From Oerskovia douganii (GTDB lineage: Bacteria; Actinomycetota; Actinomycetes; Actinomycetales; Cellulomonadaceae): a DNA stretch of 64,000 bases. The stretch is taken from positions 107,229 through 171,228 of the forward strand of contig NZ_JACSPN010000004.1 in the NCBI RefSeq assembly GCF_015142735.1, read 5' to 3'. A program made the position numbers and the translations under genes. Below, piece by piece: positions 34,267 to 43,828 of this stretch. The notes beneath the pieces are model-generated. The model was given only the letters and a program-made list of their open reading frames with translations. It ran no database searches and was not told the DNA's origin. How positions within the stretch are numbered: the first letter of the stretch is position 1; the number at the start of each line of letters is the position of its first letter.

Positions 34267-35704
34267 TCCCGGGGCTCCGAGCAACCCCGGTGCCGGCAGG
34301 GCACCCAAGCCATCCCCCCGGCCGCGCTCGGGCAGCATCGCGGTCTTCACCGAGCTCGACGCGCGCAAGCTCGGACCGGTCCGCCGGTACTTCGTCCGTC
34401 ACCCGGTCGTCATGGACTGGTTCGTCGCGGCCTGGTTCACGGTCCCCGGCCTCCTGACGACCCTGCTGCCGCCCGAGCACGCGCGCTACGGCGTCGCTGC
34501 CGCGACGCTCGTGGGCGGTGCCGTGCTGCTGTGGCGTCGGCGCAACCCGCTCCTGACCGCAGCGGCCATCGGGGTCCTCGCGGTCCTCACGATCGCCCTC
34601 AGCGGCGACTCGGCTGGCTTCGAGCTCGCGGTCGCGTTCGCGATCTATGCGGTCGCGACGACCTACCGCCCGGTCGTGGCGTGGAGCGTGCTCGGGGCCC
34701 TGGTCCTGACCGTGTGCACCGCAGAGATGATCTGGTACGACTTCGCGGTGAGCGAGTCCGGCGCGATCGTGCGCGCCGAGGTGAGCAGCGGTGAGGTCAC
34801 GGGGTCACGGGTCGCGGCCGTCGCGATCACGCTCACGTTCGCGCTGCTGGGCATCGCGATCGGGTCGAGCGTGCGCGGCCGGCGTCTGCACGTCGCGGAC
34901 CTCGTGGACCGTGCCAACGCGATCGCGCGCGACCGCGACCAGCAGGCGCAGCTCGCAGCCGCCGCAGAGCGGGCGAGGATCTCGCGCGAGATGCACGACG
35001 TCGTCGCGCACAGCCTGACCGTCATGGTCGCGCTCGCCGACGGAGCCAAGGCGCTGGGGGCCAAGGACCCCGAGCTCGCGGGCCAGGCGCTCGACGAGCT
35101 GACCGAGACGGGCCGGGCCGCGCTCGCCGACATGCGCCGGGTCCTGGGGGTCCTGCGCGACCCCGACGGCTCGGTTGCCCCCCTCACGCCCACCGCCGAC
35201 GTGCCGACCATGGAGGACATCGCGGAGCGCTTCCGGCACGCGGGCCTGCCCGTGCGTCTCGTGCGGGTCGGCGTCCAGCCGGACCCCGACCCGGGGCTGC
35301 GTCAGGCTGCGCACAGGATCGTGCAGGAGTCGCTGACCAACGTCCTGCGCTATGCGCCCCTGACCCCCATGGTCGTGGTCGAGATCGCCCGGCGTGACGC
35401 GGGCGAGGTCGACGGTGGAGACTGGCTCGTGATCACGGTCACCAACAAGGCGGGTCGCGCACCGGGCGGGACGGCCCGGGACGGGGCGGACGCCCGCCCC
35501 CTGCCCGCGGGCATCGCGGGCGACCAACCCATCGGCACAGGAAGAGGGATCATCGGGATGCGCGAACGTGCGGCCTTCTACGGGGGGACGGTCACGGCCG
35601 GTCCCACGGGCTCGGGCTGGGAGGTCGTGGCGAGGCTGCGCCTCGACGGCACGGGGAGCGACCACGCGTCCCGGCCCGACGGCGGCACGGGGGCCCCGCT
35701 GTGA
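34262..35704 (+). CDS. NarL-type sensor histidine kinase
   Basis: About 480 residues from GTG 34262, but the start is uncertain; ATG 34412 would remove the basic N-terminus just before the first helix. Four to five membrane helices, then HisKA_3 (ERARISREMHDVVAHSLTVMVALADG, phosphoacceptor His) and a HATPase domain (QESLTNVLRYAP; GRGIIGMRERAAFYGGTVTAG). No extracytoplasmic sensor loop of size. It overlaps the response regulator by GTGA. Confidence 0.9.
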   Translation: MRPGAPSNPGAGRAPKPSPRPRSGSIAVFTELDARKLGPVRRYFVRHPVVMDWFVAAWFTVPGLLTTLLPPEHARYGVAAATLVGGAVLLWRRRNPLLTAAAIGVLAVLTIALSGDSAGFELAVAFAIYAVATTYRPVVAWSVLGALVLTVCTAEMIWYDFAVSESGAIVRAEVSSGEVTGSRVAAVAITLTFALLGIAIGSSVRGRRLHVADLVDRANAIARDRDQQAQLAAAAERARISREMHDVVAHSLTVMVALADGAKALGAKDPELAGQALDELTETGRAALADMRRVLGVLRDPDGSVAPLTPTADVPTMEDIAERFRHAGLPVRLVRVGVQPDPDPGLRQAAHRIVQESLTNVLRYAPLTPMVVVEIARRDAGEVDGGDWLVITVTNKAGRAPGGTARDGADARPLPAGIAGDQPIGTGRGIIGMRERAAFYGGTVTAGPTGSGWEVVARLRLDGTGSDHASRPDGGTGAPL

Positions 35705-36477
35705 GCCTCCCGTCCACGAGGGGGCCGGGCGGCTCGGACGAGAGTGCCGAGGACGGCGCCCGGACGTCCGTGCCGCACGACGCCACGCACCCGGTCCGGG
35801 TCCTGCTCGTCGACGACCAGTCGCTGCTGCGCATGGGTTTCCGCATGATCCTTGCCGCCGAGGACGACATCGAGGTGGTCGGCGAGGCGAGCGACGGCGA
35901 GACCGCGTTCGCCCAGGCCACGGCCCTGCGCCCCGACGTGATCCTCATGGACGTGCGCATGCCGGGCGTCAACGGGATCGACGCGACCGAGCGGATCATC
36001 GCCGAGCTGCCCGCGAGCCGGGTCATCATCCTCACGACGTTCGACCTCGACGAGTACGCGTTCGCGGCGCTGCGCGTGGGTGCGAGCGGGTTCCTCCTCA
36101 AGGACGCGCGGCCGGCCGAGCTCGTCGGCGCGATCCGCAACGTCGCGAGCGGCGACGCCGCGGTCTCGCCCCGGGTCACGCGCCGGATGCTCGAGATGTT
36201 CGCGGGCTACCTGCCCGAGGACGCGCACGCACAGGGTGCTGCGGGTCCCGGGCAGGGTGTCGACGACCCGCGGCTGCGCGAGCTCACGGCGCGCGAGCTC
36301 GAGGTCTTCGCCGCGCTCGGCGAGGGGCTGTCGAACGCCGAGATCGCGGCGCGCTTCGTGGTCTCGGAGGCCACCGTCAAGACGCACGTGGGTCGGGTGC
36401 TCGGCAAGCTCGGACTCCGCGACCGGGTCCAGGCCGTGGTGCTGGCCTACGAGACGGGCGTGGCCCGCCCGAGCTGA
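35701..36477 (+). CDS. LuxR/NarL response regulator
   Basis: 258 residues. Receiver domain with Asp38/Asp39 and phosphoacceptor Asp84 (VILMDVRMPG), Lys in LLKDARP; C-terminal LuxR helix-turn-helix LTARELEVFAALGEGLSNAEIAARFVVSEATVKTHVGRVLGKLGLRDRVQAVV. Paired with the preceding kinase; plausible target is the ABC exporter upstream. Confidence 0.95.
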   Translation: MSLPSTRGPGGSDESAEDGARTSVPHDATHPVRVLLVDDQSLLRMGFRMILAAEDDIEVVGEASDGETAFAQATALRPDVILMDVRMPGVNGIDATERIIAELPASRVIILTTFDLDEYAFAALRVGASGFLLKDARPAELVGAIRNVASGDAAVSPRVTRRMLEMFAGYLPEDAHAQGAAGPGQGVDDPRLRELTARELEVFAALGEGLSNAEIAARFVVSEATVKTHVGRVLGKLGLRDRVQAVVLAYETGVARPS

Positions 36478-36583
36478 GCGACGCCGTCGGGCCCCGGCTG
36501 GTGAGCGCCCGTGTTCAGGGGGATCGTCGGAGAGGACCCGACGCCCGTCGGCTCCGCCGCGCACGCCGCACGAGGGGACCGCC

Positions 36584-37864
36584 ATGCCCGCTCACCACGA
36601 CCCGTTCGACGCCGGGTTCTCCGGCGACCGCGACCGGGACTACGAGATCCGCACCGTCCTGGGCGGCGCCACGAACGGGACGGCGGACGTGGGCGAGGTC
36701 CTCGCGGCCGTCGCGCACGTCCGCGACAAGGACCACCAGGGGTGGTTCGACGCGTGGCACGCGCTCGGCGACCGCGTGGCCGGGATCGCCACCGGCGCGG
36801 CGGCCGCCGGGCACGACGCGAGCGCTGCCGCCGCGTTCCTGCGCGCGTCCGCGTACTACGCGGTCGCGGTCGACGCGGTCGCGGCCCTCGGCAGCGACGA
36901 CCTGCTCCTGCCCACCTTCCGCAAGCACCGCGCCGCGTGGGACCGGTGGGTCGGGACGAGCGGGCTCGACGTCGAACGCGTCGACGTCCCGTACGAGGGC
37001 ACGACCCTGCCCGGGTACCTCTTCCACGCCCCCCGGATGCCTGGCGGCTCGACGACCGGCGGCGCGGGACGCGGGCCCTCTGGTCCGCGCCCTCTCCTGG
37101 TCGCGGTCAACGGGTCCGACGGCTCGTTGACCGCGATGTGGAACGCGTGCGCAGCGGGCGCCCTGCGTCGCGGGTACCACGTGTTCGTGTTCGACGGCCC
37201 GGGGCAGCAGTCGATGCTGTTCGAGCACGGCACGCCCTTCCGGTACGACTTCGAGGCGGTCCTGACTCCCGTGCTCGACGCCCTCGTGGACCGACCGGAC
37301 GTGGACGCGCAGCGGGTCGCCGTCTACGGCTCGAGCCAGGCCGGGTACTGGGTGCCGCGGGCGCTCGCGTTCGAGCACCGCCTCGCGGCGGCCGTGGTCG
37401 ATCCCGGGGTCGTCGAGGTCGCGGCCTCGTGGACGACGACGATGCCGAAGGCTCTCCTCAAGCTTCTCGACGAGGGCAAGGACCACGCGTTCGACCGGGA
37501 CATGGACCTGGGCCTGCGCCTGTCGAAGGGCACGGCGGCCACGTGGCGGTTCCGTTCGCGGCCGTACGGCGTCGAGGGCTACGCCGCGACGCTCCGCGCG
37601 GTCCAGAAGTACGACCTGCGGGACGTCGCCGCCCGCATCACCACGCCCCTGCTCGTGACGGCTCCCGAGGGCGAGCAGTTCTGGCCCGGCCAGTCCGAGG
37701 AGCTCGTCCGGCTCGCGCCCGACGTCGCGACCCTCGTGCGGTTCACCGCCGCCGAGGGGGCGAGCCTGCACTGCCAGCCCCTCGCCCGCGCCCTGACCGA
37801 GCAACGGGTCTTCGACTGGCTCGACGAGGCGCTCGCCCCGGTGCTCGTGGCCGACGAGCGGTGA
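36584..37864 (+). CDS. FrsA-like alpha/beta hydrolase
   Basis: 426 residues. A helical N-terminal half (~130 residues) followed by an alpha/beta hydrolase: VDVPYEGTTLPGYLFHAP, VFVFDGPGQQSMLF, nucleophile YGSSQAGYWVPRA, acid in TAPEGEQFWPGQ and His in GASLHCQP. The two-part build resembles 2,6-dihydroxypseudooxynicotine hydrolase/FrsA-type C-C or ester hydrolases. ATG 36584 after GAGGGG. Substrate unknown. Confidence 0.87.
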   Translation: MPAHHDPFDAGFSGDRDRDYEIRTVLGGATNGTADVGEVLAAVAHVRDKDHQGWFDAWHALGDRVAGIATGAAAAGHDASAAAAFLRASAYYAVAVDAVAALGSDDLLLPTFRKHRAAWDRWVGTSGLDVERVDVPYEGTTLPGYLFHAPRMPGGSTTGGAGRGPSGPRPLLVAVNGSDGSLTAMWNACAAGALRRGYHVFVFDGPGQQSMLFEHGTPFRYDFEAVLTPVLDALVDRPDVDAQRVAVYGSSQAGYWVPRALAFEHRLAAAVVDPGVVEVAASWTTTMPKALLKLLDEGKDHAFDRDMDLGLRLSKGTAATWRFRSRPYGVEGYAATLRAVQKYDLRDVAARITTPLLVTAPEGEQFWPGQSEELVRLAPDVATLVRFTAAEGASLHCQPLARALTEQRVFDWLDEALAPVLVADER

Positions 37865-37870
37865 GTGCAC

Positions 37871-37901
37871 GAGGCCCGCCCGGGAAGGACGGGCGGGCCT
37901 C
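37871..37901. terminator. bidirectional terminator
   Basis: GAGGCCCGCCCG and CGGGCGGGCCTC, seven-base loop, between convergent hydrolase and RND genes. Confidence 0.8.
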
Positions 37902-37949
37902 GGTGTGCTGGGCCTGCGAGCGCAGGCCCGCGGGCAGGTCCCGGGGCTG

Positions 37950-40900
37950 TCAGACCGCGGGCTCGACCTCCGGCTCCTCGGTGGTCTTGCCGACGAGCTC
38001 GGCGGCCTCGGCGTCACGCTTCGCAGCGCGCCTGGCAGCCCGCTTCTCGCCCGCACGCTCGGCGATCGTGTAGAGCACGGGCACCACGACGAGCGTGAGC
38101 AGCGTCGAGGACAGGAGCCCGCCGATCACGACGAGGGCGAGCGGCTGCGAGATGAACGAGCCGCCACCCGTGATGCCGATCGCCATGGGCGTGAGCGCGA
38201 AGATCGTCGCCGCGGCCGTCATGACGATGGGGCGCAGGCGCTGGCGCGAGCCCTCGAGCACGGCCTCGTCCAGCCCGCGCCCCTGCTGGCGGTACTGGTT
38301 GATGAGGTCGATGAGGACGATCGCGTTCGAGACCACGATCCCCACCAGCATGAGCATGCCGATGAGCGCCGGCACACCGAGCGGCGTGCCGGTCGCGAGC
38401 AGCAGGAGCAGCGCACCGGTCGCGGCGAAGGGGATCGACACGAGCAGGATGAACGGCTGCAGCAGGCTGCGGAACGTCGCGACCATGACGAGGTAGACGA
38501 TCGCGATCGCGACCAGGAGCGCGAGGCCCAGGTCGGCGAACGCGTCGGCCTGCTGGGTCGCGACGCCGCCGAGCTCGACGGTCGCCCCGCCCGGCAGGTC
38601 GAGGTCGTCGATCGCGGCCGTGAGGGCCGTCGTGAGCGTGCCGAGGTCCTGGCTCGCGGGCGTGACCGCGATGGTCGCGCTGCGCTCGCCGTTGACCCGG
38701 GAGATCGACGTGGGGACCTCGACCTCGTCGATGCTCGCGATCTGCGTGAGCGGGACGACGCCCGCGGCCGTGGGTACCACGAGCGCCTCGAGCTCGTCGA
38801 CCGTGGCAGGAGCCTGCCCGACGGCGACGCGCACCTGCACGGGGCCGTCACCGAGGTTCACGCTGCCCACGGGCGAGGGCGACATGAGGCTCGCGACGGT
38901 CCCCGCGACCTGGGTCTCGGTGAGCCCGACGGCGGCTGCCGCGTCCCGGTCGACCGTCACCTGGATCGTGGACTGCGCGCTCGCGAGGTTGTTGGTGACC
39001 TCGGACGCGCCCTCGGTGTCCTCGGCGAGCTGCTGGACCTGGTCGGCCGCGTCGGCCAGCGTCTCGGTGTCGGGAGCACGGACCACGAGGTCGACGGTCG
39101 AGCTGCCGAACGCCGCGTCGGCGCCCGCGACCGTGATGCCCTCGGAGTCCTCGCCACCCAGGTCGGCGACCGCGTCACGGACCTCCTGCTGCGCCGCGAC
39201 GCCGTCGGCGTCGGCCGAGAGCGTGAGCGAGAACGTGGCCTTCGGCGACCCTCCGCCGCCGAAGAACGCGGCCTCGGGGCCGCCCGCGGTACCGACGGTC
39301 GTCTGGACGGTGTCGACGGACTCGAGGTCCATGAGCGCCTGCTCGACCTCACGAGCCGCGGCGTCCTGCGTCGCCAAGGACGTGCCCGGTGCGAAGGACT
39401 CGGTGACCGTGATCGTGTCCTGACCGGAGTCGCCCAGGAAGTTGGTCTCGAGGCGCGGCACGAGCGCTACCGTGCCCGCGAGGACCGCGACAGCGACCGT
39501 CAGCGTGATGGCGGGGTGGCGCAGCGCGGCGCCCAGCGTCGGCAGGTAGCCGCGCTGCCACAGCCCGCGGCGCTCCTTGAGCTCGGCCTCCTCGCGAGCC
39601 TGCTCCGCCACGATCCGAGCCTGCTCGGGGTCGGCCGGGACCGCGGGGGCCTTGATGAACCAGTAGGCCAGGACGGGGACGATCGTCAGCGCGACGAGCA
39701 GCGACGCCGTCATGGCGATCGCGACCGTCATGGCGAACGGACGGAAGAGCTCGCCGACCATGCCGCCGACCAGCGCGATGGGCAGGAAGACCGCGACGGT
39801 GCAGACGGTCGAGGCCGTGATCGCGCCGCCGACCTCCTTGACCGCGGTGAGGATCGCGGTGGTCTTCTTCTCGCCGTAGGACAGGTGTCTCTTGATGTTC
39901 TCGATCACGACGATCGAGTCGTCGACCACGCGGCCGATCGCGACCGTCATGGCCCCGAGGGTCAGGATGTTCAGGGTGTACCCGGTCGCGTTCATGACGA
40001 TGAACGTGACGAACAGGGACAGCGGGATCGAGACGGCCGAGACGAGGGTCGAGCGCAGGGACGTGAGGAACAGCAGGATCACGACGACCGCGAACACCAG
40101 GCCGAGGAGGCCCTCGGTCGCGAGGCCCTCGATGGACTCCTCGATGAACGGGGCCTGGTCGAACACGACCTCGACGCGCACGTCGCTCGCCTCGAGGGCG
40201 CCGTCCATGTCCTCGATCGCGGTCTGGATCGCGTGCGAGACCTCGACCGTGTTGCCGGCCGGGGTCTTGGTGATCGCCACGGCGAGCGCGGGCTCGCCGT
40301 CGAGGCGCGAGTAGGAGGTCGCGGGCTGCGGGCCCACGGTCACGGTCGCGACGTCGCCCAGGGTCACGGGCGCGCTCGGAGCGATCCCGGCTGCGGCGCC
40401 CGCGGCGGACGCGGCCGGCGAGGCGACGAGCGGCAGGTTGATCAGGTCGTCGGCGCTCGTGACCGCCGAGCCGACCTGGACGGACAGGGTGCGGTCGCCC
40501 GCGGCGACCGTCCCGGCCGGGACGACCACTCCGTTGTCCTGGAGGATCGTGGTGACCTGGGCCGGGCTCAGGCCCGCGGCGGCGAGGGCCGCGACGTCGA
40601 GGTCGATCGTGACCTGCTGGTCGGCGACGCCGCTGACCGCGACGCTGCGCACGTCCGCGACCTCTTCGAGCGCGGGCACCACGACGCTGTCGACCGTCTG
40701 GGCGAGCGCTGCCTCGTCGGCTCCCCCGGAGACGGCGAGCTGGATCACGGGGAGGTCGTCGACCGAGCCGGTCACGACGGTCGGGTCCACGTCGGCGGGC
40801 AGCTGGCTGCTCACGCGCGTGACCGCGGTCTGGAGCTGCTGCGCGGCGAGGTCCATGTCGGTGCCGTACGTGAACTGCACGGTCGTCACGGACATGCCGG

Positions 40901-41159
40901 TCGAGGAGCTCGACGTGACGTCCTCGACGCCGTCGACTCCGCGGGCGGCGGTCTCGAGGGGGGTCGTGACCTGCTGCTCGACGATCGCCGGGGCAGATCC
41001 GGGGTACACGGCGACGACGGCGGCGGTGGGGATCTGCAGGCTCGGGATGAGCTCCTGCTTGAGCGATCCCATGCTGACGACGCCGAACACGGCTATCGCG
41101 ATCGTGGCGAGCGCGACGACGGCGCGGTTCGCCAACGACGTTCGGGCGAGACGGAACAC
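37950..41159 (-). CDS. RND efflux transporter (HAE1/AcrB type)
   Basis: 1,069 residues with the duplicated RND plan: TM1, a large extracytoplasmic loop, TM2-6, TM7, a second loop, TM8-12. TM4 reads GAMTVAIGRVVDDSIVVIENIKRHL with the proton-relay Asp pair; the last helices have GIVVSNAIVLIDLINQYRQQGRGLDEAVLEGSRQRLRPIVMTAAATIFAL. No outer-membrane partner is expected in this Gram-positive setting (compare SwrC). GTG 41159 with GGAGG four bases upstream is chosen over GTG 41183, which would overlap that site. Divergent MarR next door is the likely repressor. Confidence 0.93.
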   Translation of the reverse strand: MFRLARTSLANRAVVALATIAIAVFGVVSMGSLKQELIPSLQIPTAAVVAVYPGSAPAIVEQQVTTPLETAARGVDGVEDVTSSSSTGMSVTTVQFTYGTDMDLAAQQLQTAVTRVSSQLPADVDPTVVTGSVDDLPVIQLAVSGGADEAALAQTVDSVVVPALEEVADVRSVAVSGVADQQVTIDLDVAALAAAGLSPAQVTTILQDNGVVVPAGTVAAGDRTLSVQVGSAVTSADDLINLPLVASPAASAAGAAAGIAPSAPVTLGDVATVTVGPQPATSYSRLDGEPALAVAITKTPAGNTVEVSHAIQTAIEDMDGALEASDVRVEVVFDQAPFIEESIEGLATEGLLGLVFAVVVILLFLTSLRSTLVSAVSIPLSLFVTFIVMNATGYTLNILTLGAMTVAIGRVVDDSIVVIENIKRHLSYGEKKTTAILTAVKEVGGAITASTVCTVAVFLPIALVGGMVGELFRPFAMTVAIAMTASLLVALTIVPVLAYWFIKAPAVPADPEQARIVAEQAREEAELKERRGLWQRGYLPTLGAALRHPAITLTVAVAVLAGTVALVPRLETNFLGDSGQDTITVTESFAPGTSLATQDAAAREVEQALMDLESVDTVQTTVGTAGGPEAAFFGGGGSPKATFSLTLSADADGVAAQQEVRDAVADLGGEDSEGITVAGADAAFGSSTVDLVVRAPDTETLADAADQVQQLAEDTEGASEVTNNLASAQSTIQVTVDRDAAAAVGLTETQVAGTVASLMSPSPVGSVNLGDGPVQVRVAVGQAPATVDELEALVVPTAAGVVPLTQIASIDEVEVPTSISRVNGERSATIAVTPASQDLGTLTTALTAAIDDLDLPGGATVELGGVATQQADAFADLGLALLVAIAIVYLVMVATFRSLLQPFILLVSIPFAATGALLLLLATGTPLGVPALIGMLMLVGIVVSNAIVLIDLINQYRQQGRGLDEAVLEGSRQRLRPIVMTAAATIFALTPMAIGITGGGSFISQPLALVVIGGLLSSTLLTLVVVPVLYTIAERAGEKRAARRAAKRDAEAAELVGKTTEEPEVEPAV

Positions 41160-41202
41160 GGGGCCTCCAGGGTGGGTGGTCACGACGTCGTCGTCGCAGA
41201 GT

Positions 41203-41219
41203 CGTTAGCCTAACGCTAA
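41203..41219. promoter_or_regulatory. MarR operator CGTTAG-C-CTAACG
   Basis: A perfect dyad (41203-41215) overlaps a second one, TTAGC-N5-GCTAA (41205-41219), in the intergenic region between the RND pump and its divergent MarR gene. Confidence 0.6.
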
Positions 41220-41281
41220 GGAATCCGCGAGAGTTCCCGCGTCCCGCAGACCGGCCACCGGCGCTCGGATAGAGTCTCGCC

Positions 41282-41800
41282 GTGACCTCGGACCCCCCTG
41301 GCGATCGCGCCCGGCTCCACCGCGAGCTGATCGACGCGCAGCGCACCCTCCAGGAGCTCGTGCTCGCACGGCGCCTCGAACCTCTCATGCGGACCCGGCT
41401 GACCGCACAGCAGATGCGCGCCCTGGGGATCCTGCTGATCGACGGCGAGCGGAGCACCGCACACCTGGGCGAGGTCCTCGGCGTCAGCCCCGCCACGATC
41501 TCCGGGATCGTCGACCGGCTCGAGGCCGCGGGGATGGCCTCGCGGCGCTCCGACCCCGAGGACGGCCGGGTCCGGCTCGTGGCCGCGACCGACCGCGGGG
41601 CGAAGGCCGTGCGCAGCATCGTCGCGAGCGACGGGCCGGCCGGACCCGAGACCCTGGAGCACCTGACCCTCGACGAGCTCGAGGGGCTGCGGCTCGGGCT
41701 CGCCGGCCTGGTGCGCGTCGTGCGCGAGCGCGGCGACGAGATCGACGGCACGACCGCCGAGCCGAGCGCGGAACCGGACCGGGCCCCGGGCGAGAGATAG
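41282..41800 (+). CDS. MarR family regulator of the RND pump
   Basis: 172 residues. RTRLTAQQMRALGILLIDGERSTAHLGEVLGVSPATISGIVDRLEAAGMASRRSDPEDGRVRLVA is a complete winged helix. GTG start. Encoded divergently from the RND gene, with a palindromic site between them; inferred local repressor. Confidence 0.92.
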   Translation: MTSDPPGDRARLHRELIDAQRTLQELVLARRLEPLMRTRLTAQQMRALGILLIDGERSTAHLGEVLGVSPATISGIVDRLEAAGMASRRSDPEDGRVRLVAATDRGAKAVRSIVASDGPAGPETLEHLTLDELEGLRLGLAGLVRVVRERGDEIDGTTAEPSAEPDRAPGER

Positions 41801-41856
41801 GCAGACGGCGGGACCTGCGCGCACGCCCGTGCCCGACGACGCCTCCCGCCTCCCGC

Positions 41857-43092
41857 TCAGATCTCGCCCAGCGCCTCCTCGGGCGTCCCCTCGACGGCCC
41901 GGGCCCGACGGTTCCAGCGCGACCACAGGACCGACTCCCCCAGCTCGCCCGCCATCCTGTGCGCCGTCGCGAGGAACGCGACGACCCCGACGAGCAGCAC
42001 GCCCGCGCCGACCCAGTACGGGACCGACGGCCCGACCGGGTGGAGCAGACCCGCGATCACGGGAGCCGGCGCGGCGAAGCCCCACCGGACCAGGTTGAAC
42101 GCCCCGGTCGTCACGCGACGGTCGGGGCTGCCGAGCGCGAGCGAGAGGTCGGTCAGGTTCGCGTTCGCGATCCCCATGAACACCCCGGCGACCACGAGGA
42201 CGACGACCGACCCGGCCGTGCCGAGGTCGAGCGCGAGGGCGACCGTGGCCAGGAGCACGCCGACGACCGCGATCCCCATGGTCTGGACCGCGCCGACCGC
42301 GTGCGCGAGCCGGTGCCCCACGACGAGGATGCCGACCGCGAGCCCGATGCCCCACGCCGTGAAGACGAGGCCGAGCGGGATGACGTCGAGCCCCAGGAAC
42401 ACGGGCGTGTAGCCCAGGATGACGAAGAAGACGAAGTTGTAGGCCGCGGTGACGATGCACAGCGCCCGGAAGCCCGGCTTGCGGAAGAGCGCGAAGACCT
42501 GCCCCACGTGGAGCGGGGTGGGCTTCTCGGCCGGGTCCTGGAGTCGCGTGATCGACAGCGCGAGCGCGACGATCATGAACAGGCCGCACGCGAGGAACGG
42601 GATGCGCCAGCTGAACTGTCCCAGGAGCCCACCGATGAGCGGTCCGACCGCGAAGCCCAGGCCCACGCACGTCTCGAACAGGCCCACGACCCACTCGCGG
42701 TCGTTGGCGAGCGAGACGAGCAGCACCATCGCGGTCGCGAAGAACATCGCGTTGCCCAGCCCCCACAGCCCGCGCAGCGCGGCGAGCTGCCCGATGTTCT
42801 GCGAGAGGGCCGCCAGGATCGCCGCGACGGCGACCAGGCTCACGCCCGCGCCGAGGACCTTCTTGTACCCGAACCTCCCCGTCGCGAGGACGGCCGGGAT
42901 CATGCCGATCGCCATGACCGCGATGTAGGCCGTGAAGAGCAGCTCGATCTGCCAGGTGCTCGCGCCGATCTCCTGGCCGATGATCGGCAGGATCGGGTCG
43001 ACCACGGCGATGCCCGCGATGGCGAAGAAGGCCGTGAGGGCGGTCGCGTAGATCGCGGTCTTGTTGGGCTCGTTCCTGGTGGTTCTGGACAC
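41857..43092 (-). CDS. MFS drug-efflux transporter
   Basis: 411 residues, twelve helices. First helix IYATALTAFFAIAGIAVVDPILPIIGQEIGAS, motif A-like GRFGYKKVLGAG between TM2 and TM3, central loop after TM6 short and basic. EmrD/AraJ-like. GTG 43092 has GGGGGA upstream and is preferred over ATG 43162, which lies in the putative operator. Divergent from a second MarR gene. Confidence 0.92.
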   Translation of the reverse strand: MSRTTRNEPNKTAIYATALTAFFAIAGIAVVDPILPIIGQEIGASTWQIELLFTAYIAVMAIGMIPAVLATGRFGYKKVLGAGVSLVAVAAILAALSQNIGQLAALRGLWGLGNAMFFATAMVLLVSLANDREWVVGLFETCVGLGFAVGPLIGGLLGQFSWRIPFLACGLFMIVALALSITRLQDPAEKPTPLHVGQVFALFRKPGFRALCIVTAAYNFVFFVILGYTPVFLGLDVIPLGLVFTAWGIGLAVGILVVGHRLAHAVGAVQTMGIAVVGVLLATVALALDLGTAGSVVVLVVAGVFMGIANANLTDLSLALGSPDRRVTTGAFNLVRWGFAAPAPVIAGLLHPVGPSVPYWVGAGVLLVGVVAFLATAHRMAGELGESVLWSRWNRRARAVEGTPEEALGEI

Positions 43093-43152
43093 ACGTCCCC
43101 CGGGGTCTGGTGGGTGCTGGTACGCGGGCCGCTGGGGCCCCGCCGGATTTAC

Positions 43153-43182
43153 CTGCATCATGCAGATAACTACCTGTAGAAT
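43153..43182. promoter_or_regulatory. operator CTGCAT-C-ATGCAG and leaderless promoter for marR
   Basis: Perfect 13-bp dyad (43153-43165) between the MFS and MarR genes. TAGAAT (43177-43182) ends six bases before the MarR ATG, which implies a leaderless marR transcript; the dyad would cover its -35 zone. Confidence 0.6.
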
Positions 43183-43188
43183 ACACCC

Positions 43189-43743
43189 ATGACAGTTGCT
43201 CGGGGTAACAGTTCTGTGGATCGAGCCGCCGAGGGAGGCGCGGCGGCGCCCGACCCCGCCGCGCGCGAGGTGCTCTCGACCATCGAGCTCGAGCTCGCCC
43301 AGCTCCTGCGACGCGCCGAACGGACCACCGCTGCGGGACGCGCCAAGTCGGCCCGGGCAGGCGGACCGCCGAGCGGCACCCTGGACAGGTCGGCCTACCT
43401 CCTGCTCCACGACCTCCTCGTCGACGGGGCCCAGAACGTCAACACCCTCGCCGACCACCTGGGCCTCGACGCCTCGACCGTGACCCGGCAGGTCGTCGCG
43501 ATGGAGAAGGCCGGCCTCGCCCGCCGCACGCGCGACCCCGCGGACGGGCGCGCCGTCCTGGTCGAGGCCACACCGCAGGGCATCGACGAGCTGGCCCGGC
43601 ACCGCGAGATGCGCACCGAGCTCTACGCCGAGGTCCTGGCCGACTGGTCACGCCTCGACCGGGCGCTGCTGGGCGAGCTGCTCGAACGGCTCAACGACGA
43701 CCTGGACACCTACAAGCGCGGCGGGCGCAGGGTCGCGGACTGA
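43189..43743 (+). CDS. MarR family regulator of the MFS pump
   Basis: 184 residues: a flexible N-terminus of ~60 residues, then LLHDLLVDGAQNVNTLADHLGLDASTVTRQVVAMEKAGLARRTRDPADGRAVLVEATPQG. Divergent from the MFS gene; likely its repressor. Confidence 0.92.
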   Translation: MTVARGNSSVDRAAEGGAAAPDPAAREVLSTIELELAQLLRRAERTTAAGRAKSARAGGPPSGTLDRSAYLLLHDLLVDGAQNVNTLADHLGLDASTVTRQVVAMEKAGLARRTRDPADGRAVLVEATPQGIDELARHREMRTELYAEVLADWSRLDRALLGELLERLNDDLDTYKRGGRRVAD

Positions 43744-43828
43744 CGGCATCGCCACGGCGCGGCCCGGTCGGACGGCCCGCGACCCATGGGCCCGCGCGAC
43801 GGACGGGCGTCACAGCACCCGACGCAGG

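Noticed and set aside
37905-41213. Open frame of 1,102 codons on the + strand
   Set aside because: It is the antisense of the RND pump gene; its Arg/Asp/Gly-rich sequence has no family-like pattern and GC-rich reverse frames stay open by chance.
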